Shown here one piece after another: positions 26,282 to 35,125 of a stretch of DNA of 64,000 nucleotides (position 1 is the first letter of the stretch; every line of letters starts with the position of its first letter). The notes under the pieces are model-generated. The model worked only from the letters and a program-made list of their open reading frames with translations, was not told where the DNA came from and searched no databases. This stretch comes from Halothiobacillus diazotrophicus (GTDB lineage Bacteria > Pseudomonadota > Gammaproteobacteria > Halothiobacillales > Halothiobacillaceae), in contig NZ_CP016027.1 in assembly GCF_001663815.1 (NCBI RefSeq), forward strand, positions 1,809,001-1,873,000. The letters run 5' to 3'. Position numbers and translations under genes: made by a program.

Positions 26282-27195
26282 CGTCCCGACTCGACTGCAG
26301 CCTGACTCTGCCCGCCGATTTCCGCCCCAGCGACATCCTGAGTTTCCACCGACGAGATCCCCAGGAAATCGCCGAACGCGTGACCGATACGTGCCTGTAC
26401 AAGGGGATGATCTGGGGCGGATATCCCGCCCAATTGACGATCGAATTCGCGGAGGGTGTTGCTCATGCCGCTCTGACGGTGGACGGGCCACACGCTGGCA
26501 ACCTGCCGTTGTTTCAGGCCCTGGTGCACCGCCTGCTCGGCCTGAATCAGGATATCTCCGCCTTCGAGGCCGCCTATCGCGAGCATCCGCAGCTGGGGCA
26601 GATGATCGCCCGCAACCCGGGCCTGCGCGTGCCCGTCACCACCACCCCGTTCGAGGCACTGACCTGGGCCATCACCGGCCAGCAGATCAGCGTTCAGGCG
26701 GCGGTGTCGCTCCGGCGCAAGCTCATCGTCACCGCAGGCATCGCACATTCGAGCAGTCTGCTCTGCTATCCCGAAGCCCCCCAGATCACGGCGCTCCCCC
26801 TCGACCGGATCCGGCAGGCGGGCTATTCCCGCACCAAGGCGGAAACCCTGCATCGACTGGCTGGCCTGGTGGCCGACGGATCGCTACCCCTGGACGCCGG
26901 GCTCGGAACAGGAAGGCCCCTGTCGTCCGAAGCAGCCGAGGCACTGCGCGCGCAGCTGCTGGCCGTCAAGGGCATCGGCCCCTGGACCGTCAGTTACGCC
27001 CTGCTGCGCGGATTCGGCTGGCTGGACGGCTCGCTGCACGGCGACGTCGCCGTCCGTCGCGGCCTGCAGAGGCTCATCGACAATGAAACACCCGTCGACG
27101 AGAAGCAGGCGCGGGACTGGCTGATTCCGTTCGCGCCCTGGCGCGCCCTGGTCGCGGCCCACCTCTGGGCCTGGCAGTCGAGCACGGCCTACTGA
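26278..27195 (+). CDS. alkA: AlkA: DNA-3-methyladenine glycosylase II
   Basis: A 305-aa base-excision enzyme with the TBP-like N-terminal domain and the helix-hairpin-helix GPD domain. The hairpin reads LLAVKGIGPWTVSYAL, and the catalytic aspartate is in SLHGDVAVRRGLQ. The start overlaps alkB by four bases. It completes the alkylation-repair operon. Confidence 0.95.
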   Translation: MTSRLDCSLTLPADFRPSDILSFHRRDPQEIAERVTDTCLYKGMIWGGYPAQLTIEFAEGVAHAALTVDGPHAGNLPLFQALVHRLLGLNQDISAFEAAYREHPQLGQMIARNPGLRVPVTTTPFEALTWAITGQQISVQAAVSLRRKLIVTAGIAHSSSLLCYPEAPQITALPLDRIRQAGYSRTKAETLHRLAGLVADGSLPLDAGLGTGRPLSSEAAEALRAQLLAVKGIGPWTVSYALLRGFGWLDGSLHGDVAVRRGLQRLIDNETPVDEKQARDWLIPFAPWRALVAAHLWAWQSSTAY

Positions 27196-27381
27196 CGGAG
27201 GCCAGAAACGGGCCCCACAAACGAAAAAGACAATGGACGGCAGGGCATTATCGAAACGTCACTTGATTTGACCCGCATCCGACGCTAGCTTGGGAGGCGC
27301 CGGAATCAAGTCGTTCGACCCCGTGCCGAACGCCGAGAATTCCGGCAACCCCACTGGAAGCATCTGTACATGGAGTCGCAC

Positions 27382-27756
27382 ATGAACTGGTATCTCGACG
27401 TTCTGAAACAGTACGCAGTATTCAACGGCAGAGCACGTCGCGCGGAGTATTGGTACTTCGTCCTCTTCAACCTCATCATCAGCATCGTCCTGGGCATAGT
27501 CGACGGGATGCTGGGCAGTAGTGGCGTGGGCCTGCTGGGCGGCCTCTATTCCCTGGCGGTTCTGATACCCAGTCTGGCCGTGTCCGTGCGCCGGCTGCAC
27601 GATACGAACCGCAGCGGCTGGTGGTTGCTCCTGCTCCTGATTCCGCTCATCGGGTTCATTGTGATTCTGATCTTCATGGTGCAGGACAGCACCCCTGGCG
27701 AGAACACCTACGGGTCCAATCCCAAAGAAACGACGCCCTTGGGCATCCCTGCCTGA
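27382..27756 (+). CDS. DUF805 family small membrane protein
   Basis: A 124-aa inner-membrane protein with the DUF805 signature (MNWYLDVLKQYAVFNGRARR, then SVRRLHDTNRSGWWLLL). Four hydrophobic segments are visible. The ATG at 27382 is chosen over 27370 because GGAG lies six bases before it and homologues begin with MNWY. Function unknown. Confidence 0.92.
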   Translation: MNWYLDVLKQYAVFNGRARRAEYWYFVLFNLIISIVLGIVDGMLGSSGVGLLGGLYSLAVLIPSLAVSVRRLHDTNRSGWWLLLLLIPLIGFIVILIFMVQDSTPGENTYGSNPKETTPLGIPA

Positions 27757-27801
27757 TCGTCGCAGTCTGAAACGGATGGCAGGGTTTCACCCTGCGCATC
27801 G

Positions 27802-27829
27802 ATCCGGCGCAGCGCCGGATTTCCTGTTT
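27802..27829 (+). terminator. Terminator of the DUF805 gene
   Basis: ATCCGGCGC and GCGCCGGAT form a nine-base stem with a one-base centre (27802-27820), followed by TTCCTGTTT. A second, weaker stem (GCAGGG/CCCTGC, 27779-27795) lies just before. It separates two converging genes. Confidence 0.7.
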
Positions 27830-28577
27830 AAAACTCGTATTCCACCTGAGCCCGGAGATTATGACTCGGGGCGGCCGACGAGGTGCCGATCAACCAGGCC
27901 ACGTTGTAGCCGATGGATCGGTGCCCACCGAGCGGCAGCTTGCCGAACACGGCAGGTCCCACGCGGTTGCCGCGCTCGCTTTCCGGCGCCCAGTCATTCC
28001 ACTTGCCGAACTCGCCGAAACCCTGCAAACCAAACTCGAGCGGTTCACGCCAACGATACTTGGCCTGCCACTGGTACCCCATCTCGGTATCGCCCGATCC
28101 CTCCCCCCGAACATGACGTTCGAACAACAGGTTGGCGTTTAACTGGATCTTGCCGAACTCCGTCTGGAACAGGGGGCCATACTTTACCTCCCAGCCTTCG
28201 GCGTGATCGCGCGGTCGCTCGATCTCCAGCAGAAATCCGACATCCACCGGATAGCGCCCAGGCTCGGTGAGCTGAAAACGGTTCTCCCACTCGGTGGCCT
28301 CGTAGGCGGTCGGCTGCCCGTTCGCACGCGTTCCCTTGACCGCAACCTCGGTAAACCACCAGGCATTCACGCCATATCCAAAGCCAATGGCCGTATCCGT
28401 CTGCGGCTGGGCCGGGTCCTGGTTCCAGTGCCCGTAGTGCAGCTCGATTTCTTTCACGCCCTGCTCCACTGTCGGGAGATACAGATGCTCATCGGAACCG
28501 GCCATCGCGGGCTGAATCCACAAAGGGGCGGCCAGAACGCCACCGACACCCACCATAAAAGAAAGACTGTTTTTCAT
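27828..28577 (-). CDS. Outer-membrane protein of the iron-uptake operon, unknown function
   Basis: A 249-aa exported protein with a signal peptide (MKNSLSFMVGVGG to about residue 27, ending QPAMA). The mature part has alternating strands and many aromatic residues and ends in VEYEF with a C-terminal Phe, the pattern of an outer-membrane beta-barrel. GAGG precedes the start. It lies 90 bases after the FTR1 gene, so it may be an iron-linked porin or sensor. No family name was recognised. Confidence 0.75.
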   Translation of the reverse strand: MKNSLSFMVGVGGVLAAPLWIQPAMAGSDEHLYLPTVEQGVKEIELHYGHWNQDPAQPQTDTAIGFGYGVNAWWFTEVAVKGTRANGQPTAYEATEWENRFQLTEPGRYPVDVGFLLEIERPRDHAEGWEVKYGPLFQTEFGKIQLNANLLFERHVRGEGSGDTEMGYQWQAKYRWREPLEFGLQGFGEFGKWNDWAPESERGNRVGPAVFGKLPLGGHRSIGYNVAWLIGTSSAAPSHNLRAQVEYEF

Positions 28578-28666
28578 CGATGCCTCAAACGAATCAAAAA
28601 TTATGGGGCACACGCGGTGCCCCTGTAACATCAAGGGTAGTTAGGATAAATCAAGGAAACCCGCAG

Positions 28667-29494
28667 TTAATGTGGACTGCCTACAGGCGCCGGTTTCTGC
28701 CGCGCCAAGCGCATCCCCAGCAGGATCAACGCGGCCGTTGCCACATAGAAAATCACCTGCATGCCGGCCGGGTTGGCATCGTACCCCACGAGCGTCTGCA
28801 GCAATAAACCGACTGCCGAATCATTGCTGAGAAGCCCCGAAGTATCCCACAACGGCGCGGCCAAACTCGGCAACAGATCGCTCTGGATCAGCAGATTGGC
28901 CACCTGGCTGGCCATGGCCGCCGCCAGGAAGAGGATCAGCCCGCTGGTAACGACAAAGAACCATCGCGTCGGAATCCGCAGGAACCCCAGATAGAGCGCC
29001 AATCCTGCCGCCGCGCCGGCCGCCAGCCCCATGCCCGCTCCATTCACGATCGCCCAGGCATCGTGCTGACCGCCCAGCGACATCCCGTACAGGAACAAGG
29101 CCGTCTCCGAACCTTCCCGCAGCACGGCCAGGGCAATCACCACGAACAGGATCGGCAGGGCCTTGGCGCCCGCCTGCACATCCCGGCCCAACTGACGCGC
29201 ATCCCGCGCCAGCGTGGCCCCATGGCGCGCCATCCAGATGTTGTGCCAAGCCAGCATGAGCACCACGACCCCGAGCACGAGCGCATTGAACAGCTCCTGC
29301 CCCATCCCTTCGGCAAGATTGGCAATCTGTTCCGTCAGACTGGCGACGACCAGCGACCCGGCGATGCCGGCCAGCACCCCGGCCGTCAACCAGCGCGCCC
29401 GGCCGGTCACGCCCACCGTCGCGGCGGCGATGATGCCCAGGATGAGCGCGGCTTCCAGGGTTTCCCGAAACACGATGATGGCGGCACTGATCAT
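28667..29494 (-). CDS. FTR1-family iron permease
   Basis: A 275-aa inner-membrane protein with seven hydrophobic segments. Both iron-binding REXXE motifs are present: RETLE at 10-14 and REGSE at 126-130. It transports oxidised iron after periplasmic processing. It begins three bases after the cupredoxin stop, an EfeU/FTR1-P19-like arrangement without the peroxidase EfeB. Confidence 0.92.
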   Translation of the reverse strand: MISAAIIVFRETLEAALILGIIAAATVGVTGRARWLTAGVLAGIAGSLVVASLTEQIANLAEGMGQELFNALVLGVVVLMLAWHNIWMARHGATLARDARQLGRDVQAGAKALPILFVVIALAVLREGSETALFLYGMSLGGQHDAWAIVNGAGMGLAAGAAAGLALYLGFLRIPTRWFFVVTSGLILFLAAAMASQVANLLIQSDLLPSLAAPLWDTSGLLSNDSAVGLLLQTLVGYDANPAGMQVIFYVATAALILLGMRLARQKPAPVGSPH

Positions 29495-29497
29495 GGC

Positions 29498-29824
29498 TTA
29501 CTCCGCGACGACCACGCCCTGAGCCGTGGCTTCGTTGAATTCGCCGAAGAACGGGTAACGACCCGGCTCCAGCGGGCCGATATAGATGGTCGCCTTGGAT
29601 TTGCCGGCGATTACTTTCTCGCGGTTCAGCTCATGGCTTTCGAACTCCTCGGGCGTCGCATCCTGGTTATCGACGATCAGGCGAATCTTCTGCCCGGCCG
29701 GTACCTTCACCTCGGACGGCGTAAAGCGGTGATCCTTGATCACCACATGGACCTCGGGCGGCGCCGCCACGGCGACGGAGGAAACGAGGGCGGCAAAGAA
29801 CACACTGGCCTTGAACACGGACAT
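29498..29824 (-). CDS. Periplasmic cupredoxin-domain protein
   Basis: A 108-aa exported protein (signal peptide to about residue 20, VAVAA). The rest is one cupredoxin fold of the EfeO/P19-associated type, with VHVVIKDHRFTPSEVKVPAG and the FESHEL motif; the usual blue-copper Cys is absent, so type 1 copper binding is unlikely and iron or copper may bind at His/Glu/Met-type ligands. It is the first gene of the operon and probably hands iron to FTR1. The start at 29824 has GGGAG upstream. Confidence 0.88.
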   Translation of the reverse strand: MSVFKASVFFAALVSSVAVAAPPEVHVVIKDHRFTPSEVKVPAGQKIRLIVDNQDATPEEFESHELNREKVIAGKSKATIYIGPLEPGRYPFFGEFNEATAQGVVVAE

Positions 29825-29881
29825 GACAAACACTCCCAGAAAGTTGGTGAGAAAAACACAAAAGAGACACGAGGCACGAAC

Positions 29882-29900
29882 GATAACGATTCTCATCTGT
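29882..29900 (-). promoter_or_regulatory. Fur-box-like site upstream of the iron operon
   Basis: GATAACGATTCTCATCTGT matches the 19-bp Fur consensus at about 12 positions, with the core GATAA-GAT-TCAT conserved. It lies about 60 bases before the cupredoxin start, in a locally AT-rich stretch. The match supports iron repression by Fur. Confidence 0.6.
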
Positions 29901-30101
29901 ATAGTCAATAGGATTGATTCGCATTTACGAAAAAATGACCGGGGCGTTGCCGAAAGCGCTCATCGGGCGCGTTGAAATACATTTCGGGACGGGTTTACCG
30001 ACAGCGCGCCAGTCGCCACAATGAGGACGGCGGCGTTGCGGTCCAAAGCCGCACGCGGGCGCCTGTGCCACGCCAAGTTGTCACCCAGCCACGGGCCATC
30101 C

Positions 30102-30584
30102 ATGGAAACGATTATTCGCGCCGATCTCGCCCGTCCCGAGCATGCCGAAGCCGTGCTCGCCCTGCTTGATGCCTATGCCCGGGACCCGATGGGCGGCGGC
30201 GCGCCGCTCAGCGATTTCGTTCGCCAGAATCTGATCGCCGAACTCCGTACGCGGCCAGCCATCCGGCTACTGCTCGCCTTCGTGGATGACGCCCCCGCCG
30301 GGCTCGCCCTGTGCATCGAGGGCTTTTCCTCCTTCGCCTGCAAACCGCTCCTCAACATTCACGACCTCGTGGTACTGCCGCCCTATCGGGGTCGCGGACT
30401 TTCGAAAAGATTGCTGACCAAGGTCGAGGAAATCGCCCGCGAACTGGGCTGCTGCAAGTTGACGCTGGAAGTGCTGTCGGGCAACACGGTTGCCCAGGCG
30501 GCCTACCGAGCCTGTGGCTTCACGGGCTATGAACTTCGGCCGGAAACGGGCAAGGCCCTCTTTTGGGAAAAACCGCTGCCATGA
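30102..30584 (+). CDS. GNAT-family N-acetyltransferase
   Basis: A 160-aa protein with the full GNAT core: IHDLVVLPPYRGRGLSKRLL carries the acetyl-CoA loop (about residues 86-105), followed by LTLEVLSGNTVAQAAYRACGF. The ATG at 30102 fits the usual domain start (METIIRADLARP). Its last four bases overlap an in-frame start of the next gene. Substrate unknown. Confidence 0.9.
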   Translation: METIIRADLARPEHAEAVLALLDAYARDPMGGGAPLSDFVRQNLIAELRTRPAIRLLLAFVDDAPAGLALCIEGFSSFACKPLLNIHDLVVLPPYRGRGLSKRLLTKVEEIARELGCCKLTLEVLSGNTVAQAAYRACGFTGYELRPETGKALFWEKPLP

Positions 30585-30652
30585 CGCCGACTCCCGCCCC
30601 CCACGCCGGGCACACGCCTGCCCCCCTGCCCCAACCCAATCCTGAGGTCCCC

Positions 30653-32536
30653 ATGCGTACCGCCCAACGCCCTGCCCCGATCACCCATCGCCATCTGGGC
30701 CGCTGTCTAGCCGTCATACTGATCGGGTTGGGCACCCTGTCGCCCGCGTTTGCCTGGTCATCGCCAGAATTGACGCAGCCGGATACGGCGACGATTTCCA
30801 CTTCTGCGCTGGACGTCACCGCCCCCGCAACCACCCATGCCGAACTCGCCACGGCCCGACCGGTAACGGCGAAGCACGCCATGGTCGTCACCGCCCAGCA
30901 TCTGGCGACCCAGGTCGGCGTGGACATCCTCAAGCGGGGCGGCAATGCCGTCGATGCCACCGTGGCCGTCGGGTACGCGCTGGCCGTCGTCCACCCCTGC
31001 TGCGGCAATATCGGCGGCGGCGGGTTCATGGTGCTGCATCTGGCTCCGAGCGAAAACCAGGGGATGGATAAAGGGGAAGACAAGGGGCTGGCCAATGGGA
31101 TGGACAAGGGGAAAACCGTCTTCCTCGATTTCCGCGAGAAGGCCCCGCTGAAAGCCACCCCCACCCTCTTTCAGGATGCCGAAGGCAACGTGGTCAAGGG
31201 GCGCAGCACCGACACCTATCTGGGCGTGGGTGTCCCGGGCACCGTGATGGGCCTGAACACCGCCCTTCAGACATACGGCACGATGAGCAGGAAGGAAGTG
31301 ATGGCACCGGCAATCAAGCTCGCCCGCGATGGCTTCGTGCTGACCCAGGGCGACATCAACATCCTGCACACCCGCAGCCAGGATTTCGCCAAATATCCCA
31401 ACGTGGCGGCCATCTTCCTCAACCACGGTAAGCCCTACGAAGTAGGCGACCGGCTGGTGCAGCCGCAACTGGCGCACACGCTGGAACAGATCGCGAAGGA
31501 CGGCAGCCGCGCCTTCTACCACGGTTCCATCGCCCAGGCTGTCGTCAAAACCAGCGAAAAGAACGGCGGCCTCCTGAGCCTGAAGGACTTCGCCGACTAC
31601 ACGGTGCAGTGGGACAAGCCCATCACCTGCGGCTACCACGGCTACACCGTGCTGTCCGCCCCGCCGCCCAGTTCCGGCGGCACGACCATCTGCCAGATCC
31701 TGCAGATCATCCAACCCTACCCCATGGGCCAATGGGGTTATGGCTCGGTAAATACCCTCCATACGCTGGTCGAGGCCGAGCGCCGCGCTTTCGCCGATCG
31801 CAACACCTATCTGGGCGATCCCGCCTTCGTGAACAACCCCATCGACGAACTGCTCTCCCCAAAACACATCGCCAAGATGCGCGCCACCATCCAGCCCGGC
31901 AAGGCCACGCCCTCCAGCGAGATCAAGGGCAGCCTCGGCCCGGCGGAAGGGCAGCACACCACGCACTTTTCGATCGTCGATGCCCAGGGCAATGCCGTCA
32001 GCATCACCTTCACCATCAACTACCTGTTCGGCCTCGGCCAGATCGCCGGCAACACCGGCTTCTTCCTCAACAACGAGATGGACGACTTCACCGCCAAGCC
32101 CGGCGTGCCCAACAGCTTCGGCCTCGTCCAGGGGCGGATCAACCAGATCGAGCCGGGCAAGCGCCCGCTCAGTTCCATGTCGCCGACCATCGTGCTGAAA
32201 GACGGCAAGCTGTTCATGGTGACCGGCAGCCCCGGCGGCTCCACCATTATCTCCACCACCCTGGAAAGCATCCTCAACGTCGTCGACTTCGGCATGAACA
32301 TGCAACAGGCCGTCGATGCCCCGCGCGTGCATCACCAGTGGTACCCGGACGTCGTCCTCGTCGAACCGGGCCTGCTCACCCCGGCCACGAAATCGACCCT
32401 GGAAAAAATGGGCTATGCCTTCAAGGAGGTGGAATCCTGGGGTGCGGACGAAGCGATCTTGGTCGATCAGAAAACCGGCCTACTCGACGGCGCCAACGAC
32501 CGCCGCCGCCCGGCGGGTCTGGCGGCAGGATATTGA
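30653..32536 (+). CDS. ggt: Periplasmic gamma-glutamyltransferase
   Basis: A 627-aa Ntn-hydrolase precursor that cleaves glutathione and transfers the gamma-glutamyl group. A signal peptide ends near SPAFA (residue 34). GGNAVDATVAVGYALAVVHP marks the N-terminal substrate region. Autocleavage should occur before Thr436 in QHTTHFSIVD, giving the two subunits; the lid and oxyanion segments SSMSPTIV and GSPGGS are present. An unusual hydrophilic insert with two GMDKG repeats (MDKGEDKGLANGMDKG) lies at about residues 135-160. The start at 30653 (GAGG upstream) is chosen because the signal peptide follows; an ATG at 30581 overlaps the acetyltransferase stop and cannot be excluded. Confidence 0.95.
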   Translation: MRTAQRPAPITHRHLGRCLAVILIGLGTLSPAFAWSSPELTQPDTATISTSALDVTAPATTHAELATARPVTAKHAMVVTAQHLATQVGVDILKRGGNAVDATVAVGYALAVVHPCCGNIGGGGFMVLHLAPSENQGMDKGEDKGLANGMDKGKTVFLDFREKAPLKATPTLFQDAEGNVVKGRSTDTYLGVGVPGTVMGLNTALQTYGTMSRKEVMAPAIKLARDGFVLTQGDINILHTRSQDFAKYPNVAAIFLNHGKPYEVGDRLVQPQLAHTLEQIAKDGSRAFYHGSIAQAVVKTSEKNGGLLSLKDFADYTVQWDKPITCGYHGYTVLSAPPPSSGGTTICQILQIIQPYPMGQWGYGSVNTLHTLVEAERRAFADRNTYLGDPAFVNNPIDELLSPKHIAKMRATIQPGKATPSSEIKGSLGPAEGQHTTHFSIVDAQGNAVSITFTINYLFGLGQIAGNTGFFLNNEMDDFTAKPGVPNSFGLVQGRINQIEPGKRPLSSMSPTIVLKDGKLFMVTGSPGGSTIISTTLESILNVVDFGMNMQQAVDAPRVHHQWYPDVVLVEPGLLTPATKSTLEKMGYAFKEVESWGADEAILVDQKTGLLDGANDRRRPAGLAAGY

Positions 32537-32821
32537 AGACGCGATCGCCACCCGATACCCGCGCCCCGAAATTTCCGCCGCCCTGTTTTTTCCGCCATAA
32601 CGAAAATCCGGCTTGTCCTTCGGACCCCGGATTGACGCTGAAAAACCCTGCGATCGCATAAAGCTTCCACCACGTCCAAACCAGCCCACGGCACGCGCTC
32701 ATGTAATGACAATGACACATGCTTCGCAGTATGATCGACGGACGAAAAGCGCGATCATTTCCGCCAAATCCGTTAAGAAAACGCTATTTCCCAGCCAACC
32801 AGAACAGTAAGGAAGCCGTTC

Positions 32822-35110
32822 ATGCCCCATCGTCATATCCTAGCCAACGCCGTTGTTATCGCACTGGGTGCGACCCTGCTCACCGGATGCGGCGGCGGAG
32901 GTGGTAGTTCCACCACCGCAAGCGTCAATTCGCCCACGGTTGCAGCGACCACAACCAGTGGCGTTGCCTCCGATGGCATCATCGTCGGCGGAACCGTTAC
33001 CGCGTCCTCGTTGGACGGCGCGACGCAATACGGCACGGCGACCACAGGACAGGATGGCGCATACACGCTCGCGCTGAGTAGCCAATACGACGGCAAGCGT
33101 CCCCTCCTGCTCACACTGACCGCCGGCACCGGTGCCAGCATGATCTGCGATGTCTCCGGCGGCTGCGGCTCGGTCGCCTATGGCGGCGCGATCCCACTGT
33201 CCAGTAGCGCGCCGATCGTGCTGCACACCGTGCTTCCGGCCAAAGCCGCTGGCGGCAAGATCAGCGCGGCAATCACCCCCTGGACCGACATGGCCTACCA
33301 ATACATCAAAGCCCATACCAACCAGGCTTCGTCCAGTGCGGATATCGATGCGGCCAACAGTATGGTGAGTCAGATTACCGGGGTGAACGTCGTCGATACG
33401 CAACCGGTGGATCTGACGAAATCGACGTCTTCCGCGCGTTCGGATCAACTCGCCTACGCCCTGATGAACTCGGCGTTTGCGCGCTCCGTGGCTTCGGGTA
33501 CCGATCTCGGCACCGCGATCACCAAGCTGACCGAGGAGTTCAGCGACGGCAAGCTGGCATCCGACGAAACGCTGAGTCCGGCGAATCTATCCAAGAACAT
33601 CAGCGAGCAAAAGCCCTTGATTGCCAGTGATCCGGGCGCATCCGCACTGATCACCAATATCGAGAACACCATTTCCGGCCAGCCCGATCTCGCGCCGACC
33701 CCCACCAGTTCCACGACCTTGTCTGCCGTGGGTCAAGCGAAGCAATTGGTGGGTCAGGCGCGCGCATTGGGCAATTCGATCGCTCAGTTGCAAACCCCCG
33801 CCGAGGCATTCAAGGGCAACCTGAATACAGCGAGCAACGTGCTCAACAACAACGCGCAAGCATTGATGACTTCGGTCAGCGAGGTCGTCAAACAGGTCGT
33901 CAAGCAACTGCAAACGGATCAGGTGACCGGCAACAAGACCTACTCCGCACTGCCGATCTACGATGCACAAAACACCCAGGTCGGCGTCGCCAACGTGACC
34001 GTTCAAACCACGGCGAGCGGCGGCTTCACCGTTGCCATCACCTCGTCGCTGAACGGGGGCGCCACCCGCGTCGACCTCGGCGTGAACTCGTCCCTGCCGC
34101 TGACCGCCGTCTCTTCGCCGGTCTCGGCGACCAACGTATCGTTGACGGCCACTGGTTCCGTCACCAACAGCGAAGCCAAAGTGGTGCTGAACGCCATGAC
34201 GCTCAGCATCGGCTTCACGCAGCCCCAGACGATCGACACATCGAGCAGCGCCCCCATCCCTGAGTCGGCCATCAAGGACGCGACCCTATCCGGCGACATC
34301 GAAATCGACGACCTCAAGGGCGGTGCCAGCTTCAAAGGCGGGGCGTCGATCACCGCCGTTCCGCTGAACGCCACGGCGTTGCATTACTATGCGACGAACG
34401 GCTATACCTCCGCCCAGTCGCAGGAAAGCCTCTCGTTATCCAAGCTCAGCTTGAACGGCACGTTCAGCGACGCCAACGGCAGCACGTTCACCGCCAAGGC
34501 CGCCGCCGACCTGACCAATGCCGCGCAATTCGATGCCATCGGCTACCTATCGGGCCATCAGCAGTCCATCTCCCTCTACTACACCATCAATGGGCCGGTG
34601 ACCGATCCAACCGCCACCCTGAACCAAAAGTTTCTGCAAGGCAGTTCGGGCTACACAATCAATTCGACGAATGTCTATTACGCTTACTACGACGCGAGCG
34701 CCAATGTCACCTACCTGTCGGGCACACTGGATGTTTCCGCCGCCGAAACCAACGCCAGCTTTGCCAAGGGGACGTTGAGCCTTTATCTGGGTCTGGCACT
34801 CAAAGGCTACCCGAACACCACGGCGGCGATCACGGTCAACCGGACGGACTTGAATGCCGGCAACGCCACGGTGACGCTGGCACAAAATGGCGGCATCTCC
34901 CTCACCGCGGTCTACCAACGCACGGCGACCGGAGACAGCCTATCGATCAGCAACCCGAGCGGTACCACACTCGTGGCCACCAAGACAGGGAGCAATCCGC
35001 TGACCGGAGTTGTCACGCTGGCCGACGGCACGAAGGTGGGCACGATTTCACAGACCAACAGCCTGTATATCGTTCGCTACGCAGACGGCACCTTCGAAAC
35101 CCTCCAGTAA
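32822..35110 (+). CDS. Large unknown lipoprotein
   Basis: A 762-aa protein with a lipoprotein signal: LLTGC with Cys23 followed by five Gly residues. The N-terminal segment (about 50-95, IIVGGTVTASSLDGATQYGT) resembles the carboxypeptidase-regulatory-like or Ig-like fold. The middle (100-360) looks helical and the C-terminal half is rich in Thr, Ser and Asn with beta character. I do not recognise a named family. The stop is 15 bases before the next gene, so the lipoprotein and the following outer-membrane-like protein form an operon. Confidence 0.85.
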   Translation: MPHRHILANAVVIALGATLLTGCGGGGGSSTTASVNSPTVAATTTSGVASDGIIVGGTVTASSLDGATQYGTATTGQDGAYTLALSSQYDGKRPLLLTLTAGTGASMICDVSGGCGSVAYGGAIPLSSSAPIVLHTVLPAKAAGGKISAAITPWTDMAYQYIKAHTNQASSSADIDAANSMVSQITGVNVVDTQPVDLTKSTSSARSDQLAYALMNSAFARSVASGTDLGTAITKLTEEFSDGKLASDETLSPANLSKNISEQKPLIASDPGASALITNIENTISGQPDLAPTPTSSTTLSAVGQAKQLVGQARALGNSIAQLQTPAEAFKGNLNTASNVLNNNAQALMTSVSEVVKQVVKQLQTDQVTGNKTYSALPIYDAQNTQVGVANVTVQTTASGGFTVAITSSLNGGATRVDLGVNSSLPLTAVSSPVSATNVSLTATGSVTNSEAKVVLNAMTLSIGFTQPQTIDTSSSAPIPESAIKDATLSGDIEIDDLKGGASFKGGASITAVPLNATALHYYATNGYTSAQSQESLSLSKLSLNGTFSDANGSTFTAKAAADLTNAAQFDAIGYLSGHQQSISLYYTINGPVTDPTATLNQKFLQGSSGYTINSTNVYYAYYDASANVTYLSGTLDVSAAETNASFAKGTLSLYLGLALKGYPNTTAAITVNRTDLNAGNATVTLAQNGGISLTAVYQRTATGDSLSISNPSGTTLVATKTGSNPLTGVVTLADGTKVGTISQTNSLYIVRYADGTFETLQ

Positions 35111-35125
35111 GACTGCAAGGTATCA

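Noticed and set aside
32605-32633. Hairpin AATCCGG/CCGGATT after the ggt gene
   Set aside because: On the plus strand no T-run follows; on the minus strand no gene ends there, so I do not call it a terminator.
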